NCBI GenBank assembly: GCA_035495315.1
Contig: DATJGF010000159.1
Span: forward strand, 1-16,765
Length of the DNA: 16,765 nucleotides
Source of the DNA: DATJGF01 sp035495315
GTDB taxonomy: Bacteria > Verrucomicrobiota > Verrucomicrobiia > Limisphaerales > UBA8199
Direction: 5' to 3'
Below the pieces are notes generated by a model. It did no database searches and was not told the DNA's origin. It worked only from the letters and a program-made list of their open reading frames with translations. How positions within the stretch are numbered: the stretch's first letter is position 1; every line of letters begins with the position of its first letter. This document shows, piece after piece, positions 15,208-16,765 of the stretch. The position numbers and the translations under genes were made by a program.

Positions 15208-16232
15208 CTGACCTCCTGATGAATGGCGCGGGCGCGGCCGGTTATCCAATCGATGGCGACGACATTATAGGTCACGCCATTGGTCCCATTACCCGGCGGT
15301 TGTTCACTGATGGAGGGGAGCATTTGGAGAGGCGCGCGGTCGGCCCCCCGTGAGAAATTGACGCTTCCTTTCGAGAGCGGGATCAATTCGTCTTTGCCGT
15401 TAACCAGCCGTCCCATGTAGTCAAATGCGATATACGGCAGCGTGACGTAAGGTTGAACTTTCCGAAACACGTAAGCTTGTGCGTCCTCGGAAGGAAAAGG
15501 AATGTTGCTGGTCCGGCTAAAGCCCAGAACCCGGAAACCCGGGAGCGGTCCCTTGTCGAAATCATTCGTGAGAATCAGCAATGACTGGTTGTTGGGCAGG
15601 AATTTTGCAGGATGAATAAAAGCTCCTTCCGGTAGAGCTCGCCACTGGTCGAGATAGCGGACAGTCGGCCGGCCCGGCTGGTCGCCCATGCTATGCAAAG
15701 AGACAAAATTGTATCCGATGAGCTGTTTGTCGTACAGTTTGGCGGCTTTATCCTTTTCCGGCTTTGGAAGAACTCCAAAAGCCTGATCGTTCCAGAAATT
15801 CGTTGGCACGAACACCATGTAGACTGTCGTCCGCTGGCTGATTGCCAGTTGTCGTCCACGGGAAATGGCGTCCATTAACTGAGCCGTCGCGGAGGCGGTG
15901 TAGTTGGGACGAAAATTATTCAGGACGGGTACGGCGAGTGCGGCGAGCACGCCGATTATCGCGATAACGACCAACAACTCAAGCAGCGTGAAGGCATTCT
16001 GTAGGAATCGACGTAAGCAGACTTCAAACCCGGGCCCCCGAGTGGCATGGAACCTATCGAACTTCGAAGGGCGGGTCTCCCTCTCCTCCTCTGGAGGACA
16101 GAGCCGGGGATAGGAGGCCTTTGATGTCGCTTCGAGCGTTCGTTGGCAGACTCTGATGGGTTGTTCGCCAACCGCCGAAATGATCAGAGTCTCCTTACGT
16201 CGACTCCTACAGGAAAACTGATTGGTCTTCAC
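15204..16232 (-). CDS. Verru_Chthon cassette protein D-like prepilin (GspH-like minor pseudopilin) with an 80-residue leader
   Basis: This is a 342-residue protein. The start is GTG 16232-16230, 5 nt after the stop of the upstream pseudopilin gene. No Met codon occurs between it and the prepilin motif, and the next genes in the row are coupled, so I keep this start despite a weak ribosome site. The prepilin signal is at residues 80-100: cleavage is expected at Ala80/Phe81 (NAFTLLELLVVIAIIGVLAA), with Glu85 at mature position 5. It continues ALAVPVLNNF and then AQLMDAISRGRQLAISQRTTVY, here only as a description: an AxxLMDAxxxGRQLA helix typical of GspH and Verru_Chthon D. The mature protein is about 262 residues. 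Leader residues about 8-78 are encoded by a repeat element (15999-16212) with a second repeat nested in it. Removing that element would leave a short leader joining MKTNQ to NAFTLLE. The gene ends in ATGA, shared with gene B. Confidence 0.8.
   Translation of the reverse strand: MKTNQFSCRSRRKETLIISAVGEQPIRVCQRTLEATSKASYPRLCPPEEERETRPSKFDRFHATRGPGFEVCLRRFLQNAFTLLELLVVIAIIGVLAALAVPVLNNFRPNYTASATAQLMDAISRGRQLAISQRTTVYMVFVPTNFWNDQAFGVLPKPEKDKAAKLYDKQLIGYNFVSLHSMGDQPGRPTVRYLDQWRALPEGAFIHPAKFLPNNQSLLILTNDFDKGPLPGFRVLGFSRTSNIPFPSEDAQAYVFRKVQPYVTLPYIAFDYMGRLVNGKDELIPLSKGSVNFSRGADRAPLQMLPSISEQPPGNGTNGVTYNVVAIDWITGRARAIHQEVR
15211..15217 (-). promoter_or_regulatory. Strong Shine-Dalgarno site of cassette gene B inside the end of gene D
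   Basis: The sense strand reads CAGGAGGTCAGATG, with AGGAGGT 3 nt before the ATG at 15207. It sits within the last codons of gene D (His-Gln-Glu-Val-Arg). It decides the start of gene B in favour of 15207 over the upstream in-frame ATG at 15249. It is the only clear ribosome site among the four cassette genes; the others seem to rely on overlap coupling. Confidence 0.75.
15999..16212 (-). repeat. Family 1 inverted-repeat element within the leader of cassette gene D, interrupted by a nested repeat
   Basis: On the sense strand the element starts CTGTAGGAGTCGACGTAAGG (from 16212) and ends TTACGTCGATTCCTACAG (at 15999). If the interior 16024-16152 is removed, the two arms become 30-nt inverted repeats with 28 of 30 positions pairing, around a loop of 25 nt (85 nt in total). 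It matches the stand-alone copy at 8639-8718 in arm sequence and partly in loop sequence. It lies wholly inside codons of gene D, upstream of the cleavage site, and remains open. Confidence 0.85.
16024..16145 (-). mobile_element. 122-nt nested insert (family 2 repeat) flanked by a 7-bp direct duplication
   Basis: The insert is bounded by GCAGACT at 16017-16023 and again GCAGACT at 16146-16152. The interior carries the GGTCTCCCTCTCC...GCCGGGG motif, matching the repeat near 8870-8925. Insert plus one duplicated heptamer is 129 nt, or 43 codons, so it keeps gene D in frame. Excising this unit restores a continuous arm of the surrounding inverted repeat. This is the layout expected after transposition or insertion with target duplication. 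No coding capacity of its own is seen. Confidence 0.65.
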
Positions 16233-16237
16233 GGCTA

Positions 16238-16765
16238 CTATTTCCAGCTCAAAATGTTGTCTTTGTTGGCCCCCACATTGGCCTTGGCAGTCGGATCGAT
16301 CATCTTATCCGGTCCGGCCGACCAGATCAGAACCGTGGTGCTGGCTTCAAAATGATCGCCATTGCCGGCGGGGTCAGAAGAGTTGTTTAATCCATTAAAG
16401 CCACTCTGCTGGTTCTGCTGGGATACGGCCTTCTTCTCGTAGAGCGCGTCCCTCGCTCTTTCGTCGTAGCTGAGGTCAAAACTGATGATGTAAGGATTCC
16501 CCCACGGGTCGCGATAAACACCATCGATCCCGATACCCGGCTGGACAGCATCGCCTACGCTTTTCGCGTTTAGAAATGGACTGCGCTGAGGGTTCTTGAT
16601 GTGGCCTTTGTTGATAGTCGGCTTGCCGTTGGCGTAGTTTTCAAGATCGAGCAGGACGGCCATCACTTCGGCATTGTTGGTCTGGTAAGTTCCGTGCGAG
16701 AGCACCTGGTAAGGACCCGATGGAGTTTTAAAACCACCCGCAGTGGTAGTCCCGGCGCAGACCAC
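16238..16765 (-). CDS. GspG-like major pseudopilin, C-terminal part (N-terminus beyond window)
   Basis: The minus-strand frame enters from the right edge and stops at TAG 16240-16238, giving 176 residues of C-terminal sequence. The first in-window codon is GTG, but the prepilin signal and membrane helix are missing, so this is an internal codon. The motif YRDPWGNPYIISFD is the DPWGxPY signature of GspG-type pseudopilins. The tail VLIWSAGPDK...ANKDNILSW matches the usual 'S-GPDG ... DNI-SW' ending of that group. The region between carries an acidic and Asn/Gln-rich loop. It would form the pseudopilus stalk, and it is the promoter-proximal member visible here of the row G-H-I-J-K-like genes. 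The gap to gene D is 5 nt. Secretion versus pilus role cannot be separated from this fragment. Confidence 0.8.
   Translation of the reverse strand: MVCAGTTTAGGFKTPSGPYQVLSHGTYQTNNAEVMAVLLDLENYANGKPTINKGHIKNPQRSPFLNAKSVGDAVQPGIGIDGVYRDPWGNPYIISFDLSYDERARDALYEKKAVSQQNQQSGFNGLNNSSDPAGNGDHFEASTTVLIWSAGPDKMIDPTAKANVGANKDNILSWK

Noticed and set aside
15208..15249. Upstream ATG at 15249 as start of cassette gene B
   Set aside because: It would overlap gene D by 46 nt with no ribosome site, while the ATG at 15207 has AGGAGGT and a 4-nt ATGA overlap.
16763..16765. GTG at the right edge as a true start of the pseudopilin
   Set aside because: The protein read from there lacks the prepilin signal and membrane helix that its C-terminal motifs call for, so the gene continues outside the window.

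Overview
The window looks like part of a Verrucomicrobiota chromosome, probably of the Pedosphaera/Limisphaerales type. Three things suggest this: a complete four-gene set matching the 'Verru_Chthon cassette' (proteins A, B, C and D, named from Verrucomicrobium and Chthoniobacter), very large secreted proteins full of Thr-Asn dipeptides, and a LamG / DUF642-like / P-domain protein of a style I associate with that lineage. The lineage call rests on recognition; no marker gene is present. All real genes lie on the minus strand, so transcription runs from high to low coordinates.

Layout in transcription order. (1) 16765-16238: the C-terminal part of a GspG-like major pseudopilin, cut by the window edge. 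(2) 16232-15204: cassette protein D, GspH-like. (3) 15207-14245: cassette protein B, GspI-like. (4) 14248-13181: cassette protein C, GspJ-like. (5) 13184-9153: cassette protein A, a 1343-residue protein with a GspK-like N-terminus. Genes 2 to 5 are joined by three 4-nt stop/start overlaps, and gene 2 starts 5 nt after gene 1. The order therefore parallels gspG-H-I-J-K of type II secretion operons. (6) 9152-8510: a gene-free stretch of about 640 nt holding several palindromic repeats. (7) 8509 to beyond position 1: at least 2836 residues of a giant secreted subtilisin-family (S8) protein, with its C-terminus outside the window.

Working model (inference): the cassette makes the pseudopilus tip and stalk of a type II secretion / type IV pilus-like machine, anchored or crowned by the giant K-like protein A. 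The giant subtilase/LamG protein next door is a candidate exported or surface-bound substrate. The window contains no ATPase, secretin or prepilin peptidase, so the rest of the machine must be encoded elsewhere.

The most unusual signal is in the short leader regions of cassette genes D, B, C and A, between the start codon and the prepilin cleavage/membrane segment. All four are swollen to 49-80 codons by repetitive DNA of several different kinds. D holds a long inverted repeat that is itself split by a second repeat flanked by a 7-bp duplication. B holds two heptanucleotide tandem arrays (5 and 10 units). C holds one heptanucleotide array (10 units). A holds four copies of a 17-nt palindrome in two 23-nt-spaced pairs. 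The mature parts of these proteins look free of such repeats. The second striking feature is the giant protein's domain plan, in which a P/Homo B domain, DUF642-like beta-sandwiches and LamG domains appear to be inserted inside one another.
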